Assembly (NCBI RefSeq): GCF_002160825.1
Contig: NZ_NFLI01000023.1
Span: 1 to 43,823 of the forward strand
Reading direction: 5' to 3'
Origin: Lachnoclostridium sp. An131
Lineage (GTDB): Bacteria > Bacillota > Clostridia > Lachnospirales > Lachnospiraceae
DNA: 43,823 nt
The first letter of the stretch is position 1, and the number at the start of each line of letters is the position of its first letter. The position numbers were made by a program, and so were the translations under genes. Below, piece after piece: positions 1 through 7,898 of this stretch. The notes under the pieces are model-generated. The model was not told the DNA's origin and did not search any database. It saw only the letters and a list, made by a program, of their open reading frames with translations.

Positions 1-109
1 GCATAACCTTAACTTTTCAATATTCAATTTTTAAAGCAGCCACCGAAAGATGGTTTCTTTGTCATGCGATCAAGGGAATGGATACCCTCTACTTTTCATT
101 TTCAATCTT
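1..109. repeat. Left copy of 109-bp terminal inverted repeat
   Basis: Bases 1-109 are the exact reverse complement of 43715-43823; identity stops at base 110 (C here, T expected). The repeat holds a small hairpin (CCATC-TTTC-GGTGG when read on the minus strand) and no open frame. I do not recognise the sequence. It may be a multi-copy genomic repeat at which an assembly ended, an inversion boundary, or an element end. Confidence 0.95.
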
Positions 110-123
110 CAAATTTCCTCTTA

Positions 124-154
124 TTGACTTTTGTGTAACACAAAGGTTTATAAT
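124..154 (+). promoter_or_regulatory. Promoter with dyad operator inside a 19-bp spacer
   Basis: TTGACT (124-129) and TATAAT (149-154) are separated by 19 bp. Between them lies a dyad, CTTTTGTGTAACACAAAGG (128-146), with perfect 7-bp inner arms around A137. A long spacer with a central dyad is the layout of MerR-activated promoters; YtrA-type GntR repressors of ABC operons also use short dyads at the promoter. The regulator is not in the window. The site drives the ABC pair starting at 221. Confidence 0.65.
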
Positions 155-220
155 TCATTCTCGCATGGAACAATGCAAAATGCAATAGATATTGCAAAGC
201 TGTTTAGGAGGATTCACTGT

Positions 221-1072
221 ATGATAGAGCTAAAAAAGGTGACAAAGCAGTACGGGCAGGCTGCCGTACTGAAAAACATTACCCTTTCGATTGATGAACC
301 GGGTATTTACTGCCTGCTTGGCAGGAATGGCGCTGGAAAAACGACACTGCTCAAATCCATTGCCGGGTATCAGAATATCACAGACGGTACGATTCAGGTT
401 GACGGCAGGCTTATAACGACGTCTACGCTGGATACAGGCGTCAGCTATATCGAAAATTTTGCGAAGCACTTCAATCTTCCGGTACGGAAGCTGATACAGA
501 TTGCTTCCGAGGTAAATTCTGACTATGATTATGACTTTGCTTCCGAAATGATGGAGCGCTTTGAGCTGGATGGAAAGAAGAAGTTTAAGCAGCTTTCCCT
601 TGGCATGAAGACGATGGTATCCACGATCATCTGTCTGGCAAGCAATAAAAGGGTTGTTCTTTTAGACGAGCCCGTCCTCGGCTTCGATGCGATTATGCGC
701 GTGGAGTTTTACGATATGCTGGCGGAGAGCTTCCGGAAGCATCCGCGGATTATTATCGTATCCACCCACATTATCGAAGAGATCGCAAAGACGATACAGA
801 AGCTGATCATCATTGATAAAGGAAGCATCCGCTTCTTTGATACTTTGAAGGCGGTGGAAACAAAAGCGTTCAGCATCAGCGGGCTTCAAAAGGATGTGGA
901 GGCAGCTACACAGAATCTTAATATCATCGGGCAGGATACTGTCGGAGGCCTTGTGACAAGCTATATCTTCGACACCCCGCCGGAGCAGACTGCTTCATTG
1001 GAAATTCATCCGCTGTCTTTACAGGATTTCTTTATCCAAATGGTCGGTCACAGGGGAGGTGCAAAAAGATGA
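221..1072 (+). CDS. ABC transporter ATP-binding protein
   Basis: Cytoplasmic ATPase that powers an ABC-2 type exporter. The 283-residue protein has Walker A GRNGAGKTT (34-42), an LSLGM signature, Walker B VVLLDEP (D149, E150) and the H-loop STHIIEE, so all catalytic motifs are present. The start is the ATG at 221 because AGGAGG lies 9 bases upstream; an upstream TTG in frame at 131 falls inside the promoter dyad and is not credible. The stop overlaps the next gene by 4 bp (ATGA), so the permease is translationally coupled. Such small ATPase/permease pairs in Clostridia usually sit behind a GntR regulator (YtrA/BcrA style); that gene is missing here and the inverted repeat occupies the upstream flank. 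Substrate unknown. Confidence 0.93.
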   Translation: MIELKKVTKQYGQAAVLKNITLSIDEPGIYCLLGRNGAGKTTLLKSIAGYQNITDGTIQVDGRLITTSTLDTGVSYIENFAKHFNLPVRKLIQIASEVNSDYDYDFASEMMERFELDGKKKFKQLSLGMKTMVSTIICLASNKRVVLLDEPVLGFDAIMRVEFYDMLAESFRKHPRIIIVSTHIIEEIAKTIQKLIIIDKGSIRFFDTLKAVETKAFSISGLQKDVEAATQNLNIIGQDTVGGLVTSYIFDTPPEQTASLEIHPLSLQDFFIQMVGHRGGAKR

Positions 1073-1716
1073 CAGCTGTTTTCGCGATTGTAAAACGCCT
1101 GCTTGCGAGCAATAAAATCAGTTTTATCATTACGGCTTTTGTGGTACTCTGTGCTGCATCCTCCGGTGAGGTTGTGTTAAGCAATGGAAATTATACCTGG
1201 CTGCTTGCTGTCTTAAGCCCATTCTTTTTTGTATTTTATGATTTCACAAAGCTCATGCATTTGGGAGCGGGAAAAAGAGATTACTTTTTCGGCTGCCTGA
1301 TCGGCTATGGGATCCTGGCGTTTGGCATTTCTCTGATTAACACGGTGATACATCTGCTGCTTGATCCCGCATATCCAGCGCAGACAGTGATTAACCTGAT
1401 GGATGTGTGCAAATGGACGGAAAACGGAATATTCGCCGCCGGGTTGCAGCAAATGTTCTTCTTACTGCTCGTTATGATTTTCCTCCATGTGCTGTTATCC
1501 ATGCAGGCACATTGGTATGGGTGGCTCGCAGACGCATTCCTCATTGCAATCATTTGCATTTTTACGCCGATTGCGCCGCTGCGTGCTGTCTTGGCCGGAT
1601 TTTTCCGGGTTATCATGCTGAATGGCAATGCCGTTCTGCACATCTGCCTCTGCCTGCTGCTAAGCGCAGCATTATCTCTTGGAGGGCTTATTGTTTTGAA
1701 AAGGAAAACCTTATAG
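1069..1716 (+). CDS. ABC-2 type transporter permease-like membrane protein
   Basis: A 215-residue, strongly hydrophobic protein with about six predicted membrane segments (roughly residues 15-35, 45-60, 75-100, 125-150, 155-180 and 190-210). It starts at an ATG overlapping the stop of the ATPase gene, with GGAGGT upstream, so the two form one transporter unit. No signature motif identifies a substrate; permeases of this kind are recognised mainly by partner and topology. It probably exports a lipid, peptide or drug. The gene ends 15 bp before the degraded acetyltransferase. Confidence 0.8.
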   Translation: MTAVFAIVKRLLASNKISFIITAFVVLCAASSGEVVLSNGNYTWLLAVLSPFFFVFYDFTKLMHLGAGKRDYFFGCLIGYGILAFGISLINTVIHLLLDPAYPAQTVINLMDVCKWTENGIFAAGLQQMFFLLLVMIFLHVLLSMQAHWYGWLADAFLIAIICIFTPIAPLRAVLAGFFRVIMLNGNAVLHICLCLLLSAALSLGGLIVLKRKTL

Positions 1717-1731
1717 ACAAGAGGGATGGTT

Positions 1732-2076
1732 ATGATTCGAATCAAGGCAGTCAATGCACAGAATATCCTGGATGTGTGCGAATTGACAATAAATCAAGAC
1801 AGCGCTGTCAGGCTTTTTATGTATAAACGGACAGAAAATTAAGCTGATACGGCAACCATCTGCCGTTTTATGATAGACGCCAGGTTTCAGCAGAAGGGGC
1901 TTGAGGAAAAGGCCCTGGAGCATATCCTGCGGGGGTTGGAAATCCAAGGCGTTAAAAGGGTAAGCCTGATCACAGGCCACGCAGATGAAGGGATGAAAAA
2001 GCTGTCTCTTTCTTTGGGTTTCCACATTGCCAGGGAGCTTGACCAGGCAGTGTGCCGTTATGAACTGGAATTATAA
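1732..2076 (+). pseudogene. GNAT acetyltransferase remnant (BltD/spermidine-type)
   Basis: One reading frame runs from the ATG at 1732 to the stop at 2074-2076, broken by an in-frame TAA at 1840 where CAA would fit the family. Upstream of it MIRIKAVNAQNILDVCEL matches the GNAT N-terminus; downstream, FMIDARFQQKGLEEKALEHI carries the acetyl-CoA binding Q-x-x-G-x-G region, with Glu replacing the second Gly. About 30-35 residues between the first helix and the FMYKR strand are also missing compared with family members. Two lesions make it non-functional. The assignment to polyamine acetyltransferases rests on remembered similarity to BltD-like proteins and is less certain than the GNAT call. Confidence 0.8.
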
Positions 2077-2106
2077 ATCTAATTTGTTAAACAGGGAGGA
2101 ATAAGA

Positions 2107-2784
2107 TTGAAAATGAAAAAAATAATTTTACCTGCATTGGGTCTTGTGCTGGGCAGCTTTGTTTTGGCGGGCTGCTCCGGCAGTGATGAGCCGTTTGAGC
2201 AAAAGGAATATACAGCTGATGCATCGCAGGTTGACGGAATCAGGATTGATGTGCGCGACAGGGAAATCGAAGTGTCAATATCAGAGGACGATCAGATTCA
2301 CGTTACCTATTTTGAAAACAGCAAGGAAGCCTATGAGGTCGCTGTTTCAGATGAAAGGGTACTGACGATGGAAAGCGCGGGCGGGAAAGACTGGACAGAT
2401 TATATTGGAGGAAAGCCCTCTGCTGAAAACCGGAAAATATCGCTGCAGATACCAGATGCAGATTTGAGTACCCTTACGCTGTCTACGACAAACGAGGATA
2501 TTTCGCTTTCTGCTCTGGCTGTGACGGATAGCATTGATATTTCTTCTAATGGAGGAGATATTGCCTTCGGAGATTTGAATGTGGGCAGCAGCCTGACACT
2601 GAACGCAAAAAATGGAGATATTTCAGGTACAGTTGTGGGAAGCTATGATGATTTTTCTATTCAGACTGAAATAAAAAAAGGGGAGAGCAATCTGCCGGAT
2701 AAGAAGGATGACGGCGAAAAGACGCTGACTGTATCCGGTAATAATGGCGATATCGATATTGAGTTTGTAAGCGAGTCTCTGTAA
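2107..2784 (+). CDS. Lipoprotein with DUF4097-like beta-repeat domain
   Basis: A 225-residue surface lipoprotein. A signal peptide (residues 1-22) ends in the lipobox LAGC with lipidated Cys23. The rest contains recurring beta-strand units such as LTLSTTNEDISLSAL and SSNGGDIAFGDL, typical of DUF4097/adhesin-like right-handed beta folds. The TTG at 2107 is 6 bases after AGGGAGGA and is the likely start; an ATG two codons on is the alternative. These domains often accompany envelope-stress systems, but no partner is adjacent. It follows the dead acetyltransferase by 30 bp and is closed by a strong terminator. Confidence 0.8.
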   Translation: MKMKKIILPALGLVLGSFVLAGCSGSDEPFEQKEYTADASQVDGIRIDVRDREIEVSISEDDQIHVTYFENSKEAYEVAVSDERVLTMESAGGKDWTDYIGGKPSAENRKISLQIPDADLSTLTLSTTNEDISLSALAVTDSIDISSNGGDIAFGDLNVGSSLTLNAKNGDISGTVVGSYDDFSIQTEIKKGESNLPDKKDDGEKTLTVSGNNGDIDIEFVSESL

Positions 2785-2820
2785 TTTCTGAACAGCTCTG
2801 CTTCGCAGCTGGAGAATGCA

Positions 2821-2870
2821 GACAGACGGCGGCTTTGAAATGATGAATTTCAGCCGCCGTTTGTCCTTTT
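2821..2870 (+). terminator. Rho-independent terminator after lipoprotein
   Basis: Arms GACAGACGGCGGC (2821-2833) and GCCGCCGTTTGTC (2853-2865) pair over 13 positions with one G-T wobble, extended by TGAAA/TTTCA, and are followed by CCTTTT. Confidence 0.88.
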
Positions 2871-2926
2871 AAGGCCTGGGGATGCCTGTCTTTCTGTATG
2901 AAATGGGTGAAATAGAACCTCAAGTG

Positions 2927-2935
2927 TGATACAAT
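2927..2935 (+). promoter_or_regulatory. Extended -10 promoter
   Basis: TGATACAAT is an extended -10 element (TGn plus TACAAT) 35 bp upstream of the histidine phosphatase start. The -35 position has no good match, which is usual for extended -10 promoters. Confidence 0.5.
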
Positions 2936-2969
2936 ATAGGTATTCTAAGCAGAAAAAGGAGCAGACATT

Positions 2970-3611
2970 ATGCAGATATACATCATCCGCCACGGAGAGA
3001 CGGACTGGAACACGAAGCGTCTCCTCCAGGGCGCCACAGATATTCCTCTGAATCAGAACGGCATCGAGGTGGCAAAACTCACCTCCGCAGCCCTGAAGGA
3101 AGTGCCTTTTGACATCATTTATACAAGTCCACTTCAAAGGGCGGTGCAGACAGCGGAAATCATGCGGGGTGACAGGGAGATTCCTGTGATTTTGGATGAC
3201 AGGCTGAAGGAAATCAGCTTTGGTCCCTACGAGGGACTTTGCTGCAGCAGGGAGGGCTACAGCATTCCGGATCCGGAGTTTGTGAATTTCTTTACAGATC
3301 CGGCTCATTATACGCCGCCGGAGGGAGGAGAGTCGATCGCGGAGCTCTGCGTGCGGACGACGGATTTCCTGACGGAACTGATCCGGAATCCGGATATGCA
3401 GGACAAGACGGTTCTTTTGTCCGGACACGGGGCTGTGGTCAAAGGGCTGCTCTCCAGCCTGACGATTACGGATATGAAGGATTTCTGGAAGGGCGGCGTA
3501 CATAAAAACTGCGGTGTTTCCATGATTGAAGTAAAAAACGGGGAAGCCAGACTTTTACAGGAGAATGTGATCTATTATGACGAGAACAGAAGCACGAATT
3601 ATTTCGAATAG
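2970..3611 (+). CDS. Histidine phosphatase family protein (phosphoglycerate-mutase-like)
   Basis: A 213-residue cytosolic phosphatase/mutase. The RHGET motif (H8 is the phospho-acceptor) is followed by DWN and the LTSAA region; the second catalytic His lies in LLSGHGAVVKGL. The length fits the GpmB/CobC-like branch, whose substrates vary from phosphosugars to cobalamin precursors, so the substrate cannot be named. AAGGAG precedes the ATG at good spacing. It is the first gene of a tight unit with the two DNA-repair genes. Confidence 0.9.
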   Translation: MQIYIIRHGETDWNTKRLLQGATDIPLNQNGIEVAKLTSAALKEVPFDIIYTSPLQRAVQTAEIMRGDREIPVILDDRLKEISFGPYEGLCCSREGYSIPDPEFVNFFTDPAHYTPPEGGESIAELCVRTTDFLTELIRNPDMQDKTVLLSGHGAVVKGLLSSLTITDMKDFWKGGVHKNCGVSMIEVKNGEARLLQENVIYYDENRSTNYFE

Positions 3612-3624
3612 GCGGGCTGCTGAC

Positions 3625-4095
3625 ATGAGAAAATCCTACTGCCAGTCTCCGATCGGAAGGCTGGAGCTTGTGGCAGATGAAGAGGGACTTTGCAGCCTTT
3701 CCTTTGGAGAGTCTGAAGTCTATGCGGCAGTCCGGGAGGAGGAGACGGTCTTTCTCAAATCCGTGCGGGAACAGCTTCAGGAATATTTTGACGGGAAGAG
3801 AAAGGAGTTTGATGTGGCGCTTTCTCTGAAGGGCACGGAATTTCAGCTTCGGGACTGGCAGGCGCTTCGGGAAATTCCCTATGGAGAGACGAGAAGCTAT
3901 GGGGAGATCGCCCGGCAGATTGGCTGTCCGAAGGGCAGCAGGGCCGTTGGCATGGCGAACAGAAATAATCCGGTGGCGATCATCATTCCCTGCCACCGGG
4001 TGATCGGGGCAGACGGCAGCCTGACCGGTTACATGGGAAAGAACAAATCCCTGGATATCAAGGAATATCTTTTGAAACTGGAAGGAGCGCTGTGA
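3625..4095 (+). CDS. ogt: Methylated-DNA--protein-cysteine S-methyltransferase
   Basis: Suicide enzyme that moves methyl groups from O6-methylguanine (or O4-methylthymine) to its own cysteine. The signature IIIPCHRV places the acceptor at Cys123, after the helix-turn-helix stretch (SYGEIARQIGCPKGSRAVG) that inserts into the minor groove. I choose the ATG at 3625 (156 residues), which begins with the family-like KSYCQSPIGRLELVADE; an in-frame ATG at 3577 would overlap the phosphatase gene by 35 bp. No clear ribosome site precedes 3625, so coupling to the upstream gene is likely. Followed after 69 bp by an AlkD-like gene, giving a small alkylation-repair unit. Confidence 0.93.
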   Translation: MRKSYCQSPIGRLELVADEEGLCSLSFGESEVYAAVREEETVFLKSVREQLQEYFDGKRKEFDVALSLKGTEFQLRDWQALREIPYGETRSYGEIARQIGCPKGSRAVGMANRNNPVAIIIPCHRVIGADGSLTGYMGKNKSLDIKEYLLKLEGAL

Positions 4096-4164
4096 GGCGG
4101 AAGAGCGATGGCGGAAAATACGAAGAGACAGAATACAGCAAAAGAAGATACGGAGGGCAGAGGT

Positions 4165-4890
4165 ATGGCAGCGCTCTCCACAAATGAGATTCAGGAAAGG
4201 TTAGAGGCTCTGGCAGATCCGAAATACAGAGACTTTCACAGCAAGCTGCTTCCGGGCACGGAAAATGTGATGGGCGTGCGTACGCCGGATCTCAGAAAGC
4301 TGGCGAAGGAAATCATAAAAGGCGACTGGGAAGCTTTTTTGCGGGAAAATAACCGTACCTGGTATGAAAACGATATTCTGCAGGGGCTGGTGACAGCCGG
4401 AGCCAGGATGAAGCCGGAGGAGCGTCTTGCGCGCATCCGGGAGTTTCTGCCGCGTATCGAAAACTGGGCGGTTTGTGATATTTTCTGCGGATCCGTCAAG
4501 GATGCGGATAAGTACCCGGAGCTCTACTGGGAATTTCTGAAGCCATATTTTCAGTCGGATAAGCCTTATGAGCTGCGGTTTGCGGTGGTCATGCTGTTAA
4601 GCCATTTTGTAAAGAAGGAATATATCGAGGCTGCATTTGCATATTTTGATGGGATTCATGAGGAGCACTACTATGTGCGTATGGCAGTGGCCTGGGCAGT
4701 TTCCATTTACTTTGTGCATTTTCCGGAGGAGACCTTTGCGTATCTGAAGGATAACCGGCTGGACGACTGGACCTATAACAAGGCGCTGCAGAAAATCGTG
4801 GAATCCTACCGGGTAAGCCCTGAGACGAAGGAGCAGATCCGCGCGATGAAGCGGAAGCCATCCCGGCTGAGAACTTCTCCTACACTATAG
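4165..4890 (+). CDS. AlkD-like DNA alkylation repair protein
   Basis: A 241-residue HEAT-repeat protein of the DNA alkylation repair (AlkC/AlkD) family, which excises positively charged N3/N7-alkylpurines without base flipping. Visible family features are GVRTPDLRKLAKEI near the N-terminus, the W-x-x-x-D motif in NWAVCDIFCGS, and alternating amphipathic helices. The ATG at 4165 is preceded by GGAGG at 8 bases; an upstream ATG at 4108 would add 19 polar residues. The last ten residues (PSRLRTSPTL) look foreign: the usual end at AMKRK is joined directly to a remnant of another gene. The enzyme core seems complete. Confidence 0.9.
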   Translation: MAALSTNEIQERLEALADPKYRDFHSKLLPGTENVMGVRTPDLRKLAKEIIKGDWEAFLRENNRTWYENDILQGLVTAGARMKPEERLARIREFLPRIENWAVCDIFCGSVKDADKYPELYWEFLKPYFQSDKPYELRFAVVMLLSHFVKKEYIEAAFAYFDGIHEEHYYVRMAVAWAVSIYFVHFPEETFAYLKDNRLDDWTYNKALQKIVESYRVSPETKEQIRAMKRKPSRLRTSPTL

Positions 4891-5173
4891 AGTCCAGCCC
4901 GGAGCAGGCAAAGCTTGCGGATAACCGGATTGTGGCCAAGTGTGTCAACGAGACAGGGGAAGATATTTCTACAGTATCCTTCCTGATAGATTACTATAAG
5001 GGGGATAAGAAGGTGGCTACAGGCTATGCGGAGTCCAGTATGCTGGTAAAGGACAGGGTGTTGTGGTTTCCTTTGAGGCTCCGGCGGACGGCTGGTATGA
5101 AGCCCTGCCGGACGATTATTACGACAGCTGGGAGATTACGGTTGTGAGGGCTGTACCGCTTACGGCAGAATAA
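4863..5173 (+). pseudogene. C-terminal remnant of a secreted protein, frameshifted
   Basis: In a different frame from AlkD, bases 4863 to about 5057 read as AENFSYTIESSPEQAKLADN and on through a beta-rich stretch with the motif SFLIDYYKGDKKVATGYAES. One base appears lost near 5058, after which the reading continues in a new frame (VVSFEAPADGWYEALPDDYY) to a TAA at 5171-5173. The piece resembles the C-terminal FxLYD-like domain of lipoproteins, with no start, signal peptide or N-terminal half. It is fused directly to the 3' end of the AlkD-like gene, as a deletion would leave it. The family call is tentative. Confidence 0.6.
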
Positions 5174-5213
5174 GCCGGTGTTCTGGAGAGAAGAGCTTTG
5201 AGAAAGACTGGAA

Positions 5214-5270
5214 TTGACAGCTGCACAGCCTTGTCCTATAATAAGAAAAAGATGGTTAGATTAAACTAAC
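5214..5270 (+). promoter_or_regulatory. Consensus promoter with DtxR/MntR-like operator
   Basis: TTGACA (5214-5219) and TATAAT (5237-5242) are separated by exactly 17 bp. Just downstream, at the expected transcription start, lies the near-palindrome GTTAGATTAAACTAAC (5255-5270), which resembles the TTAG/CTAA half-sites of metal-responsive DtxR-family repressors. Position and sequence suggest metal-dependent repression of the ZIP gene. Confidence 0.75.
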
Positions 5271-5297
5271 TTATGTGAAAGAGGAGAAACTGACAAA

Positions 5298-6080
5298 ATG
5301 ACAGGAACTGTGATAAGAGGAATTATGATTCCGTTTCTGGGGACATCTTTGGGAGCGGCTATGGTATTCTTTATGAAGCGTACTCTGCATCCGCTGGTGC
5401 ACCGGGCGCTGACTGGCTTTGCGGCGGGCGTCATGGTAGCGGCCTCCATCTGGAGTCTTTTGATTCCTGCCATGGAGCAGGCGGCGGATATGGGAAGCTG
5501 GGCTTTTGTGCCGGCAGCGGCCGGCTTCTGGATTGGCATCCTGTTCCTGCTGCTTCTTGACCATGTGATCCCTCACCTTCATATGAACAGCACGGAATGT
5601 GAAGGGCCAAAATGCCATCTTCAGAAAACAACGATGCTGGTTCTGGCAGTAACACTCCACAATCTTCCGGAGGGAATGGCGGTAGGCGTAGTCTATGCAG
5701 GCATGTCAGAAGGAAACGCATATATCACAGCCGCGGGAGCTCTGGCGCTTTCCCTTGGAATTGCGATTCAAAATTTTCCGGAGGGGGCAATCATTTCCAT
5801 GCCTCTCCGGGCAGAGGGAGTCGGAAAGCCGAAGGCATTTCTCTATGGCATGCTTTCGGGGATCGTAGAGCCTCTCGGAGCTCTGGTTACGATTCTGGCG
5901 GCTTCCATAGTGCTGCCGGCGCTGCCGTATCTTCTGAGTTTTGCCGCGGGCGCCATGATGTATGTGGTAGTGGAGGAGCTGATCCCGGAAATGTCTTCCG
6001 GGAAGCATTCCAACGTCGGCACGGTCTTTTTTGCACTTGGTTTTACGCTGATGATGACGTTGGATGTGGCGCTAGGATAG
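5298..6080 (+). CDS. ZIP family metal transporter
   Basis: A 260-residue inner-membrane divalent-metal importer with about eight membrane segments. The two metal-site helices are obvious: HNLPEGMAVGV (about residue 118) and NFPEGAIISMPL (about residue 158), plus a conserved E in VVEELIPE. A His-containing loop (DHVIPHLHMN) lies between helices, as in ZupT/GufA-type ZIPs. The start is the ATG at 5298 after GAGGAG. The upstream consensus promoter and DtxR-like operator suggest that iron or manganese (or zinc) status controls it. The gene ends 9 bp inside the convergent YczE-like gene. Confidence 0.93.
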   Translation: MTGTVIRGIMIPFLGTSLGAAMVFFMKRTLHPLVHRALTGFAAGVMVAASIWSLLIPAMEQAADMGSWAFVPAAAGFWIGILFLLLLDHVIPHLHMNSTECEGPKCHLQKTTMLVLAVTLHNLPEGMAVGVVYAGMSEGNAYITAAGALALSLGIAIQNFPEGAIISMPLRAEGVGKPKAFLYGMLSGIVEPLGALVTILAASIVLPALPYLLSFAAGAMMYVVVEELIPEMSSGKHSNVGTVFFALGFTLMMTLDVALG

Positions 6081-6761
6081 ATACAGCGGGTGTTTTTTCG
6101 AGGAAAGGAAAGACACAAAAGAAAAGCGTCTGTCCAGCAGGCTGCCGATGGCGCCGATGGCCTTTCCCATCGTAAATGCCGCAAGAATTGTGCCGATTCC
6201 AAGCCCTTCCAGATGACCGAGAAAGACAAAGGTCATGCCGGCAGTGACGGCCAGGCAGATGACATCAAAGGAAATCTTGATTTTCGGATAGGAAACACCG
6301 GTAATTTGAGCAAGCTCTCTCGGGAAAAGGTCCGTAGGAACGATCGGGAGCTCACAGCGGTTGGACAGAGCGATTCCAAGGCTGATCAGAACGTAGCTGA
6401 TTAGGAAATAAAGGAGCCGCCAGGGAAGCGTGTCAGGAAGAATCCCAATCCAGAGCTCGTGAAGGTCCAGCAGTTCGCTGAAGGCGAAGCCGACGAGAAA
6501 GCTGAACAGATAGGGCAGAACGAAGCGTTTCCGCAAAAGCATCAGGCTTAGAATCAAAACTCCCTGGAACAGGTACGTCCATGTGCCAAGCGTCAGTTCC
6601 GGCAATACTTCGGAAAAGGCAAAGGGCACGCTTGAAATGGCGGAAATCCCCGAACCGGAGTACAGCATCAGGATGACGCCGAAGCTGTTTACCAGGACTG
6701 CCAGTACAAGCGCGGCTTCTCCGCGGCAGATCTTCTGCTTATGTTTATTTTCGGTTTTCAT
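6072..6761 (-). CDS. YczE/YitT-like integral membrane protein
   Basis: A 229-residue protein with five or so membrane segments, of the YczE/YyaS/YitT-type family (features GIALSNRCELPIVPTDLFP and a long C-terminal hydrophobic stretch with GTILAAFTMGK). Function is unknown; B. subtilis YczE affects antibiotic production and is not an enzyme. I choose the ATG at 6761 because AAGGGGGATG precedes it; an upstream ATG at 6788 lacks such a site. It converges on the ZIP gene with a 9-bp overlap and is transcribed away from the LysR gene, which probably controls it. Confidence 0.82.
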   Translation of the reverse strand: MKTENKHKQKICRGEAALVLAVLVNSFGVILMLYSGSGISAISSVPFAFSEVLPELTLGTWTYLFQGVLILSLMLLRKRFVLPYLFSFLVGFAFSELLDLHELWIGILPDTLPWRLLYFLISYVLISLGIALSNRCELPIVPTDLFPRELAQITGVSYPKIKISFDVICLAVTAGMTFVFLGHLEGLGIGTILAAFTMGKAIGAIGSLLDRRFSFVSFLSSKKHPLYLS

Positions 6762-6802
6762 CACAAACATCCCCCTTATTCCAATCATAAATCTCAGCCT
6801 TC

Positions 6803-6882
6803 AGTGTAAAGAGATGTGGACTGATTTGCAAATGAATAGTTTTTATGAAATGATAGACGTTGTCTATGAAGAATGATATACT
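6803..6882. promoter_or_regulatory. Divergent promoters with a LysR box (T-N11-A)
   Basis: Minus-strand promoter: TTGCAA (6826-6831) and TACACT (6803-6808 read in reverse), 17-bp spacer, for the YczE-like gene. Plus-strand promoter: TAGACG (6854-6859) and TATACT (6877-6882), 17-bp spacer, for the LysR gene. Between them, ATAGAC-GTT-GTCTAT (6853-6867) is a perfect dyad of T-N11-A form. It is centred about 64 bp upstream of the membrane-protein start site and overlaps the lysR -35, the classical arrangement for target activation with autorepression. Confidence 0.78.
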
Positions 6883-6937
6883 GAAACTGAATATTGCTGA
6901 ATAAAGGAAAACAGATGAGGAAAAAGGGGAAATCTTT

Positions 6938-7819
6938 GTGAACCTGTATTATCTGCGTTATTTTGTTAAATTAGCTCATGTACAGCATTATACCAGAGCG
7001 GCAGAGCAGCTTTGCATCACCCAGCCCAGCCTGAGCCATGCCATCGCCCAGCTGGAAAAGGAGCTGGGCGTGCCGCTTTTTGAGAAGACAGGAAGAAAAA
7101 CAACGCTGACCAGATTTGGAGAGGAATTTCTTCCCTGCGCGGAACATACCCTGGCTTCACTGGACGCAGGTGTAGCTTCTCTGCAGAAGGCCGCACAGGG
7201 GGCAGGGATCATCCGCCTGGGAATTCTGAGGACTCTGGGTGTGGATTTTATTCCGGAGCTGGCGGCCGGTTTCCTGAAGGAAAATCCGGAACGGGAAATT
7301 CAGTTTACCTTTCACACAGGAGTGACAAAGCAGCTTCTCTCTGAACTGGATAACAGAAAATATGATCTGGTTTTCTGTTCCAGGCCATCGGAAGAATGCC
7401 ATCTTACGGCTGTTCCGGTGACGAAGCAGACTATGGTGGCAATTGTACCCGAAAACCACCCGCTGGCTGGTCTTGAACGCGTAAAGCCTCAGGACTTGCT
7501 GCCATATCCCATGATATATTTTTCAGAAAGCTCCGGACTCCGGCAGGTGGTGGATCAGATTTTCACGGAAACGGGAACCCGGCCTGCAGCTGCCTGTGAG
7601 ACAGAAGAGGACGAGGTGATTGCGGGACTGACTGCCCAGGGCTTTGGCATCTCTGTGGTCCCCTATATGGATCTGCTCAGAAAGCTGAAGCTGAACATTC
7701 TTCCCATAGACTCACCTGCCAGTGAGCGACGCCTTTACATGATTCATAACAAGCTTGTCTTTATGTCTCCGGCAGTTCAGGCCTTCCGGCAGTATGTGCT
7801 GGAAACATGTGTGTTGTAA
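6938..7819 (+). CDS. LysR-family transcriptional regulator
   Basis: A 293-residue LTTR. The N-terminal winged helix-turn-helix (TRAAEQLCITQPSLSHAIAQ, about residues 18-37) precedes a linker helix and a two-lobed effector domain (about 90-290). It starts at GTG 6938 with AAAAGGGGA upstream. The effector domain shows the usual CynR/CysB-like layout, with no residue pointing to a particular ligand. It is divergent from the YczE-like gene with a perfect LysR box between them, so that membrane protein is the likely main target. A hairpin terminator follows 16 bp after the stop. Confidence 0.95.
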   Translation: MNLYYLRYFVKLAHVQHYTRAAEQLCITQPSLSHAIAQLEKELGVPLFEKTGRKTTLTRFGEEFLPCAEHTLASLDAGVASLQKAAQGAGIIRLGILRTLGVDFIPELAAGFLKENPEREIQFTFHTGVTKQLLSELDNRKYDLVFCSRPSEECHLTAVPVTKQTMVAIVPENHPLAGLERVKPQDLLPYPMIYFSESSGLRQVVDQIFTETGTRPAAACETEEDEVIAGLTAQGFGISVVPYMDLLRKLKLNILPIDSPASERRLYMIHNKLVFMSPAVQAFRQYVLETCVL

Positions 7820-7834
7820 AAGGGAAAGCAAAGA

Positions 7835-7856
7835 GCCGGCTGAATTTTCAGCCGGC
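7835..7856. terminator. Bidirectional hairpin terminator
   Basis: GCCGGCTGAA and TTCAGCCGGC form a 10-bp stem with a two-base centre between the convergent LysR gene and the 75-residue gene. T-rich tracts follow on the minus strand (CTTTGCTTTCCCTTTT); the plus side is less T-rich. Confidence 0.6.
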
Positions 7857-7898
7857 CTTATGCCTCTTCGATTGCCGTTTTCGCATCTGTCAGTTTTC

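Noticed and set aside
1732-1760. GATTCGAATC resembling a tRNA T-loop
   Set aside because: It lies at the start of the GNAT remnant, and no acceptor, D or anticodon stems can be formed around it. No tRNA or rRNA gene was found in the window.
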